15,129 nucleotides of DNA, taken from positions 1-15,129 of the forward strand of contig CAYVZF010000036.1 in the NCBI GenBank assembly GCA_964456095.1, in the 5' to 3' direction. Position numbers and translations under genes: made by a program. This stretch comes from CANRPC01 sp964456095. GTDB lineage: Bacteria > Bacillota_I > Bacilli_A > RFN20 > CAG-449. The notes under the pieces are model-generated. The model was not told the origin of the DNA and searched no databases. It saw only the letters and a program-made list of their open reading frames with translations. The stretch's first letter is position 1. Each line of letters begins with the position of its first letter. This document shows positions 1 through 6,965 of this stretch, in pieces.

Positions 1-860
1 TTTCAATATTTATGTTATTTAGTTTTTCTAGTTGTAATAATGTTAATAATGGAAATGATGCTATATATTCATTTGAAGAAATTACTGATTTTGAAATAAA
101 TGATGTAATTAAAATTAATATTGATTATAAACAAGGATCAGATAATTATTATTTCGGTGGTGATATAAATAACATATTAGATATAAGTTATATTATCAGT
201 GATTTATCTTATAATGAATCAAATAAAATTAAGTCAAATTATGACTATCGACTTTCTGCTTATCATAATAAAAATGATTATATTTACCTTTATGCTTATA
301 ATAATAAATTATTTCATTATAGTAATATGTATTTATATGAATCACTATATAAAATTAAATATGCGGATTATAATGTAAAACAAGCATCAGAAATTAATTT
401 AGTTGTTAATTGTGATTATGGATTTCACGTACAAGATAGAGCAACTATTTTATTAGGCTCAAATATTATTTGGTTTAATATAAAAGATTATGGAATTGAT
501 TCTTTAGTTGTAGGTGATGTATTAACAATTGAATATACAGGTATGTTTTGTGTTAGGGAAACTTATCCAAGTACAGTTGAATCAAATAAAATGAATATTA
601 TATCTATCAAACAGCATAAAGCTGATATAGATGAATATATTGTTTCTATTAATGAAAAGGATGAAAAAGTATTAAAACCATCTAATACAACTTATAGTCA
701 AAGATTAATGATTAGTGATGATATATATGCAATATTAGAGGATAATTCCATTGTTAAAATTAATGAATTAACAGTTGGTAGTAAAGTATATATTTCTTCA
801 CAAAAATCATTTAGTTCTATATGTAATGATGGATATTATTTATATAATCCTAGAAATTAG
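1..860 (+). CDS. Lipoprotein, 5' end cut by window edge (DUF3221-like C-terminal half)
   Basis: The first ATG in the window is at 12, but the frame stays open to the window edge, and residues 1-8 from that ATG (MLFSFSSC) look like the end of a lipoprotein signal peptide with lipobox FSSC. The true start is therefore probably upstream of the window, and the Cys at residue 8 would be the lipidated residue on the outer face of the membrane. The rest is rich in Asn, Tyr and Asp. At about residues 130-215 there is a stretch with GDVLTIEYTG followed by ETYPSTVE and an Ile-rich strand. This resembles the small beta-barrel segment of Firmicute lipoproteins annotated DUF3221 (YobA-like), a family of unknown function. 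The family assignment is from memory of its pattern and is moderate to weak. The small gene at 913 follows and may be co-transcribed. Confidence 0.7.
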   Translation, partial: SIFMLFSFSSCNNVNNGNDAIYSFEEITDFEINDVIKINIDYKQGSDNYYFGGDINNILDISYIISDLSYNESNKIKSNYDYRLSAYHNKNDYIYLYAYNNKLFHYSNMYLYESLYKIKYADYNVKQASEINLVVNCDYGFHVQDRATILLGSNIIWFNIKDYGIDSLVVGDVLTIEYTGMFCVRETYPSTVESNKMNIISIKQHKADIDEYIVSINEKDEKVLKPSNTTYSQRLMISDDIYAILEDNSIVKINELTVGSKVYISSQKSFSSICNDGYYLYNPRN

Positions 861-912
861 TTTAACTAATTATTCTTGCTATGCTATTTTAAAAAAGGAG
901 TTAAAATTAAAT

Positions 913-1296
913 ATGTGGATTGATGTTACAGAAACATTTTCTGAAGAAAGAAAGCATTATAATGGAGTTTATTTGGAATTTTCAAATATATATGTTGATG
1001 GTAAATATGACATAGATGATGTTGATGATGATTCTGTTATTATGGAAGTATGTTATTATTCTAGTGGAACTAAACCTTATGAAATATATTTTACTTTTGG
1101 TAAAATGTATGGAATTATTTATACAAACAAAAATGAAGGTCCTGCTCTAGTAGAAAAAGTCAAAGATGAATTAGTAAATGAATATATAAAAAATAAAGAA
1201 CCTAGCAGTAGTTTTATTAATACATTTTGTGAAAAATACAATGTTTGTATTCCTAATGATTTGTTCTTTAATTTTGATAGTCTTTTTAACTTGTAG
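913..1296 (+). CDS. Hypothetical protein, 127 aa
   Basis: I do not recognise this family. The frame is open from 775, but the start at 913 is preferred because AAAAAAGGAG at 891-900 gives a Shine-Dalgarno about 12 bases upstream, and translation from there does not run through the preceding gene. The protein begins MWIDVTETF, has an acidic patch (DIDDVDDDS) near residue 38, then alternating hydrophobic strands (EIYFTFGKMYGIIYTN) and a helical C-terminus with two Cys residues. There is no signal peptide or membrane segment, so it is probably a small cytoplasmic alpha/beta protein. It starts 52 bases after the lipoprotein gene and is likely in the same transcript. It converges on the beta-helix gene 40 bases further on. 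Confidence 0.7.
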   Translation: MWIDVTETFSEERKHYNGVYLEFSNIYVDGKYDIDDVDDDSVIMEVCYYSSGTKPYEIYFTFGKMYGIIYTNKNEGPALVEKVKDELVNEYIKNKEPSSSFINTFCEKYNVCIPNDLFFNFDSLFNL

Positions 1297-1297
1297 T

Positions 1298-1318
1298 AAA
1301 ATATAATTTGATATTTTT
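1298..1318 (+). terminator. Weak AT-only hairpin between convergent genes
   Basis: Arms AAAATAT (1298-1304) and ATATTTT (1311-1317) flank a 6-base loop and end in a run of T, in the 40-base gap between the stops of two convergent genes. The position suits a terminator, but the stem has no G-C pairs, so this is weak. Confidence 0.3.
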
Positions 1319-1336
1319 AGCTAATTGATACTATTA

Positions 1337-3043
1337 TTAACAAACTGCACCAATTTTTAATACATTTATTGTTTTTAAATAATAATCGTATTTGATATCT
1401 GCAGTTTTTGTTTGTAAACAAATATTATCATTAACTGAATAATCATTTTCTATTTCTATTTTTTTATAGAAATTATGTCCATATTTATTATTAAAATCAT
1501 TAAACGTTAATGATTTTTGCATCATATAAAATGAAATATCATCTTCATTATTATTTATTGAATAGAAGATATTGTTAGTAAATGAAATGTTTTTTGTATA
1601 ATTTTCATTAAAATCAGTTGCAATTAATTCATTACATTTAGTATAAAAAATATTATTATAAAAACTAACATTATCGCATTTAGCAAGGATTACTTCATTA
1701 TTAATTTTTGTATTATTTACTATTGTATTATTATAAATATATGTATCATAAACAATTCCGGTTTTATCTTGTTCATAACCACCTACTCTAATAGAAAGTA
1801 CTTTATTGTCCTCTAATATATTACCTCTTACAATTATGTTTTTAACAGGTGTATTTTCTTTTTTCTCTTCACTACCAATTTCAATACCATATAATGAATT
1901 ACTAATTCTATTATATTGTAATATTATATCTCTTGCTCCATCTACATAAAGCCCTGCACAATCTGCATAAGAACATATTGAACGACTTATATTATTTCCT
2001 GCAGCGACACAATATCTAGGTTGATCTAAAGATGAATCTTTACAATATTCTGCATTACCAAAAAAATCAATGCCAATATTAGTATTATTATCTAAAGTAT
2101 TATTTAATACATATATATATTCGCAATTCCCAGCGATTGATAGAGATTCTGCCCATCCAGTAACATTATTTTCAATAATATTATCTGAAATAATAACGTT
2201 TGAAACGGATTTTTTGTTTTCACCATCGATTAATATTCCATTTGCGCTTGAATCTTCGTCATGCTCAGGATCTTTTGATGTTGTTTCGATATTATGTATA
2301 TGATTATTTCTTATTATTAAATGATTTTGATTATTTCCCCATATAGCAATGCCATAAGCATTTTGTGCTTTAATGTTTGCAATCTCTAAACCTTCAATTA
2401 TTAAATGCGAGACATTAGGATCTAATTGAAAACCATATAATTCATTACTATTTGCGTTATTTGTAATAGTAACTTTAGCATTAGGATAATTTTTAATTGT
2501 TATATATGAATTACTATTTCCGGATTTTGTTATAAAGAAACCCTCGTTATTTTCTGGAAAATATGTGCCTTCTAGTAAATACAGAGTTTCACCACTTTTA
2601 ACATTATCTAAAGCATCTTGTAATGAATATGGATTAGAATATGTTCCTTCACCATTTCCATCAGGAGAAGCATATATTGCTTTAGAAGATATTTCGTTAT
2701 TATTAATATCTAATTTTTTATAATATTCAATAAAGTTATTATCATTAATTGTTGCTCCATTTAATAATCTATTAATTTTTTCTTCATTTGTTAAAATTGT
2801 TTCATTTTCGCTAGAAATTGAATTAATTGATGATAACTCATTCGTACTATTTATTGTTAAATTATTACTTGAGATATTTGATGATTCTTCATTTGAAGAA
2901 CAATAGCTATTTATTTCATTAGAAATTGAATTAATTGAATAAGTATCATCTGTACTATTTATTGATAAATCTTTACTTGAATTATTTATATCACTACATG
3001 AAATAAGTAATAAAGATAATAAAATAAAATATTTTTTTTTCAT
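1337..3043 (-). CDS. Right-handed beta-helix lipoprotein (PL9/DUF1565-like)
   Basis: 568 aa. Residues 1-16 form a lipoprotein signal peptide: KKK, a hydrophobic core, then lipobox LISC with Cys16. Residues 17-85 are a Ser/Asn/Ile-rich linker that contains an internal duplication (DLSINSTDDTYSINSIS and NLTINSTNELSSINSIS, 36 residues apart). From about residue 120 comes the start of a parallel beta-helix: KAIYASPDGNGEGTYSNPYS, a helix SLQDALDNVKSGE, then LYLLEGTYF. This entry pattern is typical of polysaccharide lyase family 9 and DUF1565 beta-helix proteins. About ten rungs of the form xxIIIxNNxI follow to the C-terminus. The likely place is the outer membrane face, with a role in binding or cutting an acidic polysaccharide. 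No catalytic residue can be assigned from sequence alone, so an adhesin role is equally possible. The start has GAGGG six bases upstream of the ATG. Confidence 0.85.
   Translation of the reverse strand: MKKKYFILLSLLLISCSDINNSSKDLSINSTDDTYSINSISNEINSYCSSNEESSNISSNNLTINSTNELSSINSISSENETILTNEEKINRLLNGATINDNNFIEYYKKLDINNNEISSKAIYASPDGNGEGTYSNPYSLQDALDNVKSGETLYLLEGTYFPENNEGFFITKSGNSNSYITIKNYPNAKVTITNNANSNELYGFQLDPNVSHLIIEGLEIANIKAQNAYGIAIWGNNQNHLIIRNNHIHNIETTSKDPEHDEDSSANGILIDGENKKSVSNVIISDNIIENNVTGWAESLSIAGNCEYIYVLNNTLDNNTNIGIDFFGNAEYCKDSSLDQPRYCVAAGNNISRSICSYADCAGLYVDGARDIILQYNRISNSLYGIEIGSEEKKENTPVKNIIVRGNILEDNKVLSIRVGGYEQDKTGIVYDTYIYNNTIVNNTKINNEVILAKCDNVSFYNNIFYTKCNELIATDFNENYTKNISFTNNIFYSINNNEDDISFYMMQKSLTFNDFNNKYGHNFYKKIEIENDYSVNDNICLQTKTADIKYDYYLKTINVLKIGAVC
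2813..2988 (-). repeat. In-frame imperfect duplication in lipoprotein linker
   Basis: Two diverged copies, about 2813-2880 and 2921-2988, lie 108 bases (36 codons) apart. Both begin with the same 18 bases AGAAATTGAATTAATTGA on the plus strand and share further blocks such as GTACTATTTATTG. They encode the Ser/Asn-rich stalk just behind the lipidated Cys, so copy number would set stalk length. Confidence 0.75.
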
Positions 3044-3055
3044 AAAAAACCCTCG

Positions 3056-3072
3056 TTAACAAGTTAATTATA
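3056..3072 (-). promoter_or_regulatory. -10 box and initiation motif of the beta-helix gene
   Basis: On the minus strand TATAAT (3067-3072) is followed after two bases by ACTTGTTAA (3056-3064) and then the GAGGG ribosome site. Transcription would start inside the motif. No good -35 is visible at 16-18 bases. The same motif at the same spacing lies in front of the lipase gene. Confidence 0.45.
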
Positions 3073-3120
3073 CTCTTTAGAAAAATATTTTTAATTATTA
3101 AAACTATAATTAATAAAATT

Positions 3121-3129
3121 TGATATAAT
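3121..3129 (+). promoter_or_regulatory. Extended -10 promoter of SDR gene
   Basis: TGATATAAT is a perfect extended -10 (TGN plus TATAAT). No convincing -35 lies upstream, which is usual for extended -10 promoters. A start near 3136 leaves a short leader before GAGGAG (3148-3153). Confidence 0.5.
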
Positions 3130-3160
3130 TTATATTGCTTTTAATATGAGGAGTGCTTTT

Positions 3161-3952
3161 ATGAAATATGTTGTTGTAACTGGTTCAAGTGGTGGAATGG
3201 GAAAAAGTTTTATAGAAAGATTAAAAAAAGAAGATGTTTTTATATTTGCTTTAGATATTAATAAAATAGAAGACGAAGAGAATGTAAAATATATAAAATG
3301 TGATGTAACATCAAATGAAAGTGTAAAAAAAGCATTTGATATAATTAAAGAATATACTAATGAATTATATTCTATTGTTCATTTTGCAGGAATTTATATG
3401 ATGGATTCTTTAGTGGAAATTGACTATAATAGATTTAATAAAATATTTAATGTAAATGTTTTTGGAGCGTATTTAATAAATAAAACTTTTATTCCTTTAT
3501 TAAGAAAAGGAAGTAGAATAATAGTTATAACTAGTGAACTTGCAACTTTAGATCCTTTGCCATTTACAGGTATTTATGCAGTTACAAAGTCTACTCTTGA
3601 TAAATATTGTTATTCTTTAAAAATGGAATTACAACTTCTAGATATATATGTTTCGACACTTCGCGCGGGCGCTATTAAGACAGATATGTTAGATGTTTCA
3701 ACAAATGAATTAGATAAGTTTTGTAATAAAACAGAATTATATACTTGTAATGCTGAAAGATTTAAAAAAATAGTTAATAATGTTGAAACTAAAAATATTT
3801 CTACTGATAAATTAGCAAATAAAGTATTTAAAATATATAATACGAAAAAACCAAAATTTTCATACTCAATAAATAGAAATCCATTATTAAAATTATTAAG
3901 TTTTTTACCTAAAAGATTACAATTTAAAATAATTAAAAAGATTTTAAAATAA
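3161..3952 (+). CDS. Short-chain dehydrogenase/reductase (SDR)
   Basis: 263 aa, a classical NAD(P)-dependent SDR. The ATG at 3161 is chosen over the in-frame ATG at 3146 because GAGGAG (3148-3153) sits seven bases before it and overlaps the earlier candidate. Visible motifs: TGSSGGMG (7-14) for the dinucleotide; Asp32 at the end of strand 2, which favours NAD over NADP; Asp48 in KCDV; HFAG (74-77) in place of the usual NNAG; and the catalytic set Asn99, Ser125, Tyr139 and Lys143 (YAVTK). The C-terminal 35 residues are basic and hydrophobic (NPLLKLLSFLPKRLQ), like SDRs of the lipid or sterol-like group, and might touch the membrane. The substrate is unknown. The gene meets the lipase gene tail to tail with one base between stops; the pairing with a lipase hints at a lipid substrate, but this is inference. 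Confidence 0.9.
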   Translation: MKYVVVTGSSGGMGKSFIERLKKEDVFIFALDINKIEDEENVKYIKCDVTSNESVKKAFDIIKEYTNELYSIVHFAGIYMMDSLVEIDYNRFNKIFNVNVFGAYLINKTFIPLLRKGSRIIVITSELATLDPLPFTGIYAVTKSTLDKYCYSLKMELQLLDIYVSTLRAGAIKTDMLDVSTNELDKFCNKTELYTCNAERFKKIVNNVETKNISTDKLANKVFKIYNTKKPKFSYSINRNPLLKLLSFLPKRLQFKIIKKILK

Positions 3953-3961
3953 TTTAAAATC
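3940..3961 (-). terminator. Hairpin across the convergent SDR and lipase stops
   Basis: Perfect 9-base arms GATTTTAAA (3940-3948) and TTTAAAATC (3953-3961) with a 4-base loop. The hairpin covers both stop codons. Reading on the minus strand it is followed by CTTTTTAATT, so it could end the lipase transcript; the plus-strand tail (CTTTATCTATT) is poorer. It has only one G-C pair, so strength is doubtful. Confidence 0.4.
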
Positions 3962-4754
3962 CTTTATCTATTAAGTCATCAAGAAGATTAATCCAAAATT
4001 CAAACATTTTCTTTTTCTTTTTTTTGCTAGTTAAAAAATCCGCAATTTCGGTATGTGAATAATCTTCACCTTTTATACAATCACCTTTATAATTAATGAA
4101 TTTAGCGGAATCTTTGATTAAAAAACCATCAATTTCTTTATTTTTAGCAAGAAAATATTTCATAATAAATGCAGGAAATATCATATATTTATCTGCGAAA
4201 ATGCTTTTAATTTCTGTTGAATAACTTTGTGTATATATTTTTTTTGTAAATTCAATATCTTTAAGACATATTTCATTGTTTTCTGGAATGCGCATTTCTT
4301 TAAATGCTTGTAAACAATTAGGATAACTATCTAAAAAAAAGTTTTTGTACATAAAATTTACAAAATAAACAAATGGAGCAAAAAATATATAAGGTACATT
4401 TGTACTAAAGTGACATATTGGAGACCCTTTAAATGGGACTGATATCATCGTAATAGAGGCTATTTTATCTTCTATTCCTAAATTAGAAGCTAAATAAGCT
4501 ATATCTAATCCACCTTTTGAATATCCAATTAAATTAATTTTATCTGTTTTTTCTTCTTCAAGAATTTTTAAAATTTGTTCTTTAATTTGATATGAATTAG
4601 TTTCACTCGTACCCATACCATCATTTAAACTTGTATAAACTCTATATCCTTCTTCTTTTAAAAATAGATCTATATTTCCAAATGCTTTAATAAAGACAAA
4701 ATCTTTAAAAAACATACCATGTACAAAAAGGAATGGGTATTTACTTTCTTTCAT
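3954..4754 (-). CDS. Alpha/beta hydrolase, triacylglycerol lipase-like, no signal peptide
   Basis: 266 aa. It opens with YPFLFVHGMFFKDF, the oxyanion-hole HG segment (His12-Gly13) of bacterial family I lipases. The nucleophile elbow is GYSKGG, with Ser79; most relatives have HSKGG. The likely acid is Asp209 in EIDGFLIKDSA, matching the family's DGLV region, and the likely catalytic His is His234 in DYSHTEI. There is no signal peptide, although many relatives are secreted, so the enzyme should act inside the cell on a lipid or ester. Hydrophobic residues about 120-145 (IFFAPFVYFVNFMYKNFF) could be a lid or a membrane-touching segment. A run of six Lys (about residues 244-249) is coded by an A-rich tract. 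The start has AGAGG seven bases upstream. The substrate is unknown. Confidence 0.85.
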   Translation of the reverse strand: MKESKYPFLFVHGMFFKDFVFIKAFGNIDLFLKEEGYRVYTSLNDGMGTSETNSYQIKEQILKILEEEKTDKINLIGYSKGGLDIAYLASNLGIEDKIASITMISVPFKGSPICHFSTNVPYIFFAPFVYFVNFMYKNFFLDSYPNCLQAFKEMRIPENNEICLKDIEFTKKIYTQSYSTEIKSIFADKYMIFPAFIMKYFLAKNKEIDGFLIKDSAKFINYKGDCIKGEDYSHTEIADFLTSKKKKKKMFEFWINLLDDLIDKGF

Positions 4755-4764
4755 ATATAACCTC

Positions 4765-4804
4765 TTAACAAGTAAATAATATGCTTTATTGTATTTTTTT
4801 ACAA
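4765..4804 (-). promoter_or_regulatory. Sigma-A promoter of lipase gene
   Basis: Minus-strand TTGTAA (4799-4804), a 17-base spacer, then TATTAT (4776-4781). Two bases later comes ACTTGTTAA (4765-4773), identical in sequence and spacing to the one at 3056-3064. The predicted start falls near 4769, inside this motif. Confidence 0.55.
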
Positions 4805-4837
4805 TTATTATAAAAAAATATCAATTTATTTAAATAT

Positions 4838-4889
4838 TATTTGTCGAATGTAAGCGATATTTGTCGTGATAATTTTTACTTAATATATT
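4838..4889 (+). promoter_or_regulatory. Promoter with 20-base-spaced TATTTGTCG repeat
   Basis: TATTTGTCG occurs at 4838-4846 and 4858-4866, exactly 20 bases apart. The second copy supplies a -35-like TTGTCG (4861-4866), followed after 17 bases by TATATT (4884-4889). The promoter would drive the small membrane protein and cinA. Confidence 0.4.
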
Positions 4890-4932
4890 TATATATAGTT
4901 TACAATTATCTTTGAGGTTAAGAGGTAATTTT

Positions 4933-5145
4933 ATGAATAAAGATGATGATTTTGATGAGTATAAAAAAAATAATAATTTTGACAAAATAAAAGATAAAAT
5001 TGATAAAAAAAATATTGAATTAAGAGATGAAGATTATGAAGTATTTGAAAAAGGTTATTATATACAAAAATTTATAACAATACTTTTATTAATAATTCTA
5101 ATCGTAGTAATTGGGTATATATTTTTTGAAAAAATAATATCATAG
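4933..5145 (+). CDS. Small single-span membrane protein, 70 aa
   Basis: The start at 4933 is chosen because AGAGG (4921-4925) lies seven bases upstream; a TTG-initiated frame from 4912 lacks this support. Residues 1-45 are highly charged, with many Asp, Lys and Asn and a heptad-like KIKDKIDKKNIEL, so they are probably helical or disordered in the cytoplasm. Residues about 48-67 (FITILLLIILIVVIGYIFF) are one strong membrane helix, and only a few residues follow. This is a tail-anchored layout with the N-terminus inside. There is no recognised family. It is 26 bases upstream of cinA and probably in the same transcript. Confidence 0.75.
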   Translation: MNKDDDFDEYKKNNNFDKIKDKIDKKNIELRDEDYEVFEKGYYIQKFITILLLIILIVVIGYIFFEKIIS

Positions 5146-5171
5146 TGCTAAAATACTTTTGAGGAAAATAT

Positions 5172-5660
5172 ATGGAAAGTGTTAATTATAGATTAGTTAG
5201 TTTGTTAATAGAAAAAGGATTGCATATTTCATTCGCGGAATCTTGTACTGGTGGAATGTGTGCAAGTGAAATTGTAGACGTTCCAGATGCTTCAAAAGTA
5301 TTAAATGAATCGTTAGTGACTTATTCTAATGAATCTAAAGAAAAATATTTGAAAGTAAAAAAAGAAACAATAAAAAAATATAATGTTGTAAGTGAAGAAG
5401 TAGCAAAAGAAATGGCTGAAGGATTATTTTTATTAACAAACAGTGAAGTTTGTATTTCTATTACTGGTTTAGCGGGCCCTACTGGAGAAGAAAAAAATAG
5501 ACCAATTGGAATGGTCTGTTTTGGTTTAAAAATAAAAAATGAAATATATACCTTTACTGAATTTTTTACTAATTTAGGTAGAAATATAGTTAGAAAAAAA
5601 GCTGTTGAGTTTATTTTTGAAAAAACTATTGAAATAATAAATAATACTAAAGAGATTTAA
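5172..5660 (+). CDS. pncC: CinA C-terminal domain protein, nicotinamide-nucleotide amidase
   Basis: 162 aa, the length of a stand-alone CinA C-terminal (PncC) domain without the N-terminal MoaB-like domain of full CinA. The family deamidates nicotinamide mononucleotide to nicotinate mononucleotide and ammonia, recycling the NMN made by NAD-dependent DNA ligase. Visible motifs: AESCTGG (22-28) with the putative catalytic Ser24; VTYSNESK (49-56) with the conserved Tyr51 and Lys56; and ITGLAGPTG (97-105). Many relatives read G(I/V)AGPGGG at the last site; here Thr-Gly-Glu-Glu replaces part of the glycine run. GAGG (5161-5164) precedes the ATG. The 3' end overlaps the convergent methyltransferase gene by 14 bases. 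Confidence 0.9.
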   Translation: MESVNYRLVSLLIEKGLHISFAESCTGGMCASEIVDVPDASKVLNESLVTYSNESKEKYLKVKKETIKKYNVVSEEVAKEMAEGLFLLTNSEVCISITGLAGPTGEEKNRPIGMVCFGLKIKNEIYTFTEFFTNLGRNIVRKKAVEFIFEKTIEIINNTKEI

Positions 5661-6759
5661 TAGTTTTTTTAATATTATCGTCACTTAATAATTCATTAAT
5701 GTCATTTGGATTACTAATAATTTTGTTACTAAGTAAAGTATGTAATTTATATATAATTGAATCAAATGTGTTATTACTATTTTTATAATAGTTTTCATCA
5801 AACTTATTATATTCCTCTATTAAAAGAGTGATTAAACATCTTCTTATAGAATTAAGTAATGATTTTTCTATCCAATATGTAAATTCAATATGTTTATAAT
5901 TATCTTCAATATGTAAAAAATCAATATATGTTTTAATTCCATCATTTACATTATGATAAATATCAATGAATGCATAATCGATGTCATTCATATTATTTTT
6001 ATTATTACTATAACTAAATGCATCATCATTAATAATTGTAATTTTGTTATTTTGATTAAAAAAAGGAAAAATAAATTTATTAAATATATCTATAACATTT
6101 TTGTCTTTCTCAACAACTATTATATTATTAACACTATCTTTTAAAGATACCATATAAGCATAGTATCCAAGTCCTAATCCATATATCAAAACATTTCCAT
6201 GTGCTTTATCTATTAAGTTTTGCATTGTATTAATTTCATGTGGTGAAATTAACATCCAAGTAGTATCGTTTTGTTTTATTGTTAAGTATTCGAATTCTTC
6301 GTCAAAAAAACCTAATGGAGTATATTCGCTAAAATAAAAGTTATTATTAACTTTTACATCGTTACATAAAAATAATTCATAAGGCATATATTTATCATAA
6401 CAAATAGACCAATTTTGTTTATTATATACTCTGGGCTTAACATTTTTAAAAAATGGATTGTTAAGATAGATTTCCTTATCTAATTTAGTTATTTTATTAA
6501 AACTTAAATCTTTTTCAATTCTTTTAATATATGGATCATTCTTTTCTATTCCTAATGATTTAAGCATATAAAAATATATAGCTTTATCATCATTCATTGA
6601 GTAATTACTTTTAATCTTATCAATATTTTTTTTATTAATTAATGATGAATAATTGCCTAAATATGTGTTGATAATATCTATAGAATCAATTACTTCATTA
6701 TTAATATTTATTAGTTTATTAATGTATTCATTAATTTCTTTTGTTTTTTTAATAATCAT
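5647..6759 (-). CDS. Spermidine-synthase-like class I methyltransferase fold protein
   Basis: 370 aa from the ATG at 6759. A GTG three codons upstream (6768) is in frame but forms part of the AGGTG ribosome site, so the ATG is preferred. Residues 1-150 are a poorly conserved, Lys/Asn-rich helical region. A Rossmann-like domain follows: VLIYGLGLGYYAYMVS with the glycine loop GLGLG (194-198), acidic Glu217 ending strand 2 (IIVVEKD), then DYAFIDIYHN (259-268) at the strand 4 position. The order matches spermidine-synthase-like SAM-binding proteins seen as uncharacterised genes in many Clostridia and Bacilli. The DxxY pattern of true spermidine synthases is not clear, so it may be a methyltransferase or a non-catalytic relative. 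The substrate is unknown. The 3' end overlaps pncC by 14 bases. Confidence 0.75.
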   Translation of the reverse strand: MIIKKTKEINEYINKLININNEVIDSIDIINTYLGNYSSLINKKNIDKIKSNYSMNDDKAIYFYMLKSLGIEKNDPYIKRIEKDLSFNKITKLDKEIYLNNPFFKNVKPRVYNKQNWSICYDKYMPYELFLCNDVKVNNNFYFSEYTPLGFFDEEFEYLTIKQNDTTWMLISPHEINTMQNLIDKAHGNVLIYGLGLGYYAYMVSLKDSVNNIIVVEKDKNVIDIFNKFIFPFFNQNNKITIINDDAFSYSNNKNNMNDIDYAFIDIYHNVNDGIKTYIDFLHIEDNYKHIEFTYWIEKSLLNSIRRCLITLLIEEYNKFDENYYKNSNNTFDSIIYKLHTLLSNKIISNPNDINELLSDDNIKKTIKSL

Positions 6760-6866
6760 TTTTTTCACCTAAATTATAGTAACATAATTTATAGATTGTA
6801 ATAAATATTAATTTTATTTTAAACAATTATTATATAGACTATTATATTTTTGTTATAAGCAGTTTT

Positions 6867-6902
6867 AGCCAATCGTCGGATTAAAAAACAGCCAATCGTC
6901 GG
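6867..6902. repeat. 13-bp GC-rich direct repeat, two copies
   Basis: AGCCAATCGTCGG occurs at 6867-6879 and 6890-6902, 23 bases apart and followed by ATT and GTT respectively. It stands out from AT-only surroundings. It is not an inverted repeat and forms no hairpin. It could be a tandem protein-binding site or the decayed end of a transposable element; the sequence does not decide. Confidence 0.8.
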
Positions 6903-6911
6903 GTTTTGTGT

Positions 6912-6965
6912 TAATGCAAAATATTAAATATAACAAAATGTATGCAAAAATAATGCAAAATATTA
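6912..6965. repeat. 15-bp direct repeat with TGCAAAA core
   Basis: TAATGCAAAATATTA occurs at 6912-6926 and 6951-6965, 39 bases apart, with a third TGCAAAA at 6943-6949 between them. It follows directly on the GC-rich repeat. Confidence 0.7.

Noticed and set aside
775..912. Upstream extension of the 127-aa gene
   Set aside because: It overlaps the preceding gene by 86 bases and has no ribosome site; the ATG at 913 has AGGAG.
2070..2303. Plus-strand frame opposite the beta-helix gene
   Set aside because: Shadow of the real gene in another frame, with no ribosome site. The same holds for plus-strand frames at 5953-6144, 8652-8972, 9236-9547 and 9941-10150, and minus-strand frames at 10859-11068 and 13965-14159.
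4244..4260. Frameshift at the homopolymer tracts of the lipase gene
   Set aside because: The frame is intact from catalytic Ser to His and on to the stop; long A/T runs are simply common in this DNA.
6759..6768. GTG start at 6768 for the methyltransferase-like gene
   Set aside because: The GTG is part of the AGGTG ribosome site for the ATG at 6759.
6867..6902. CRISPR array
   Set aside because: Only two 13-base copies with a 10-base gap and no cas genes; too short for repeats and spacers.
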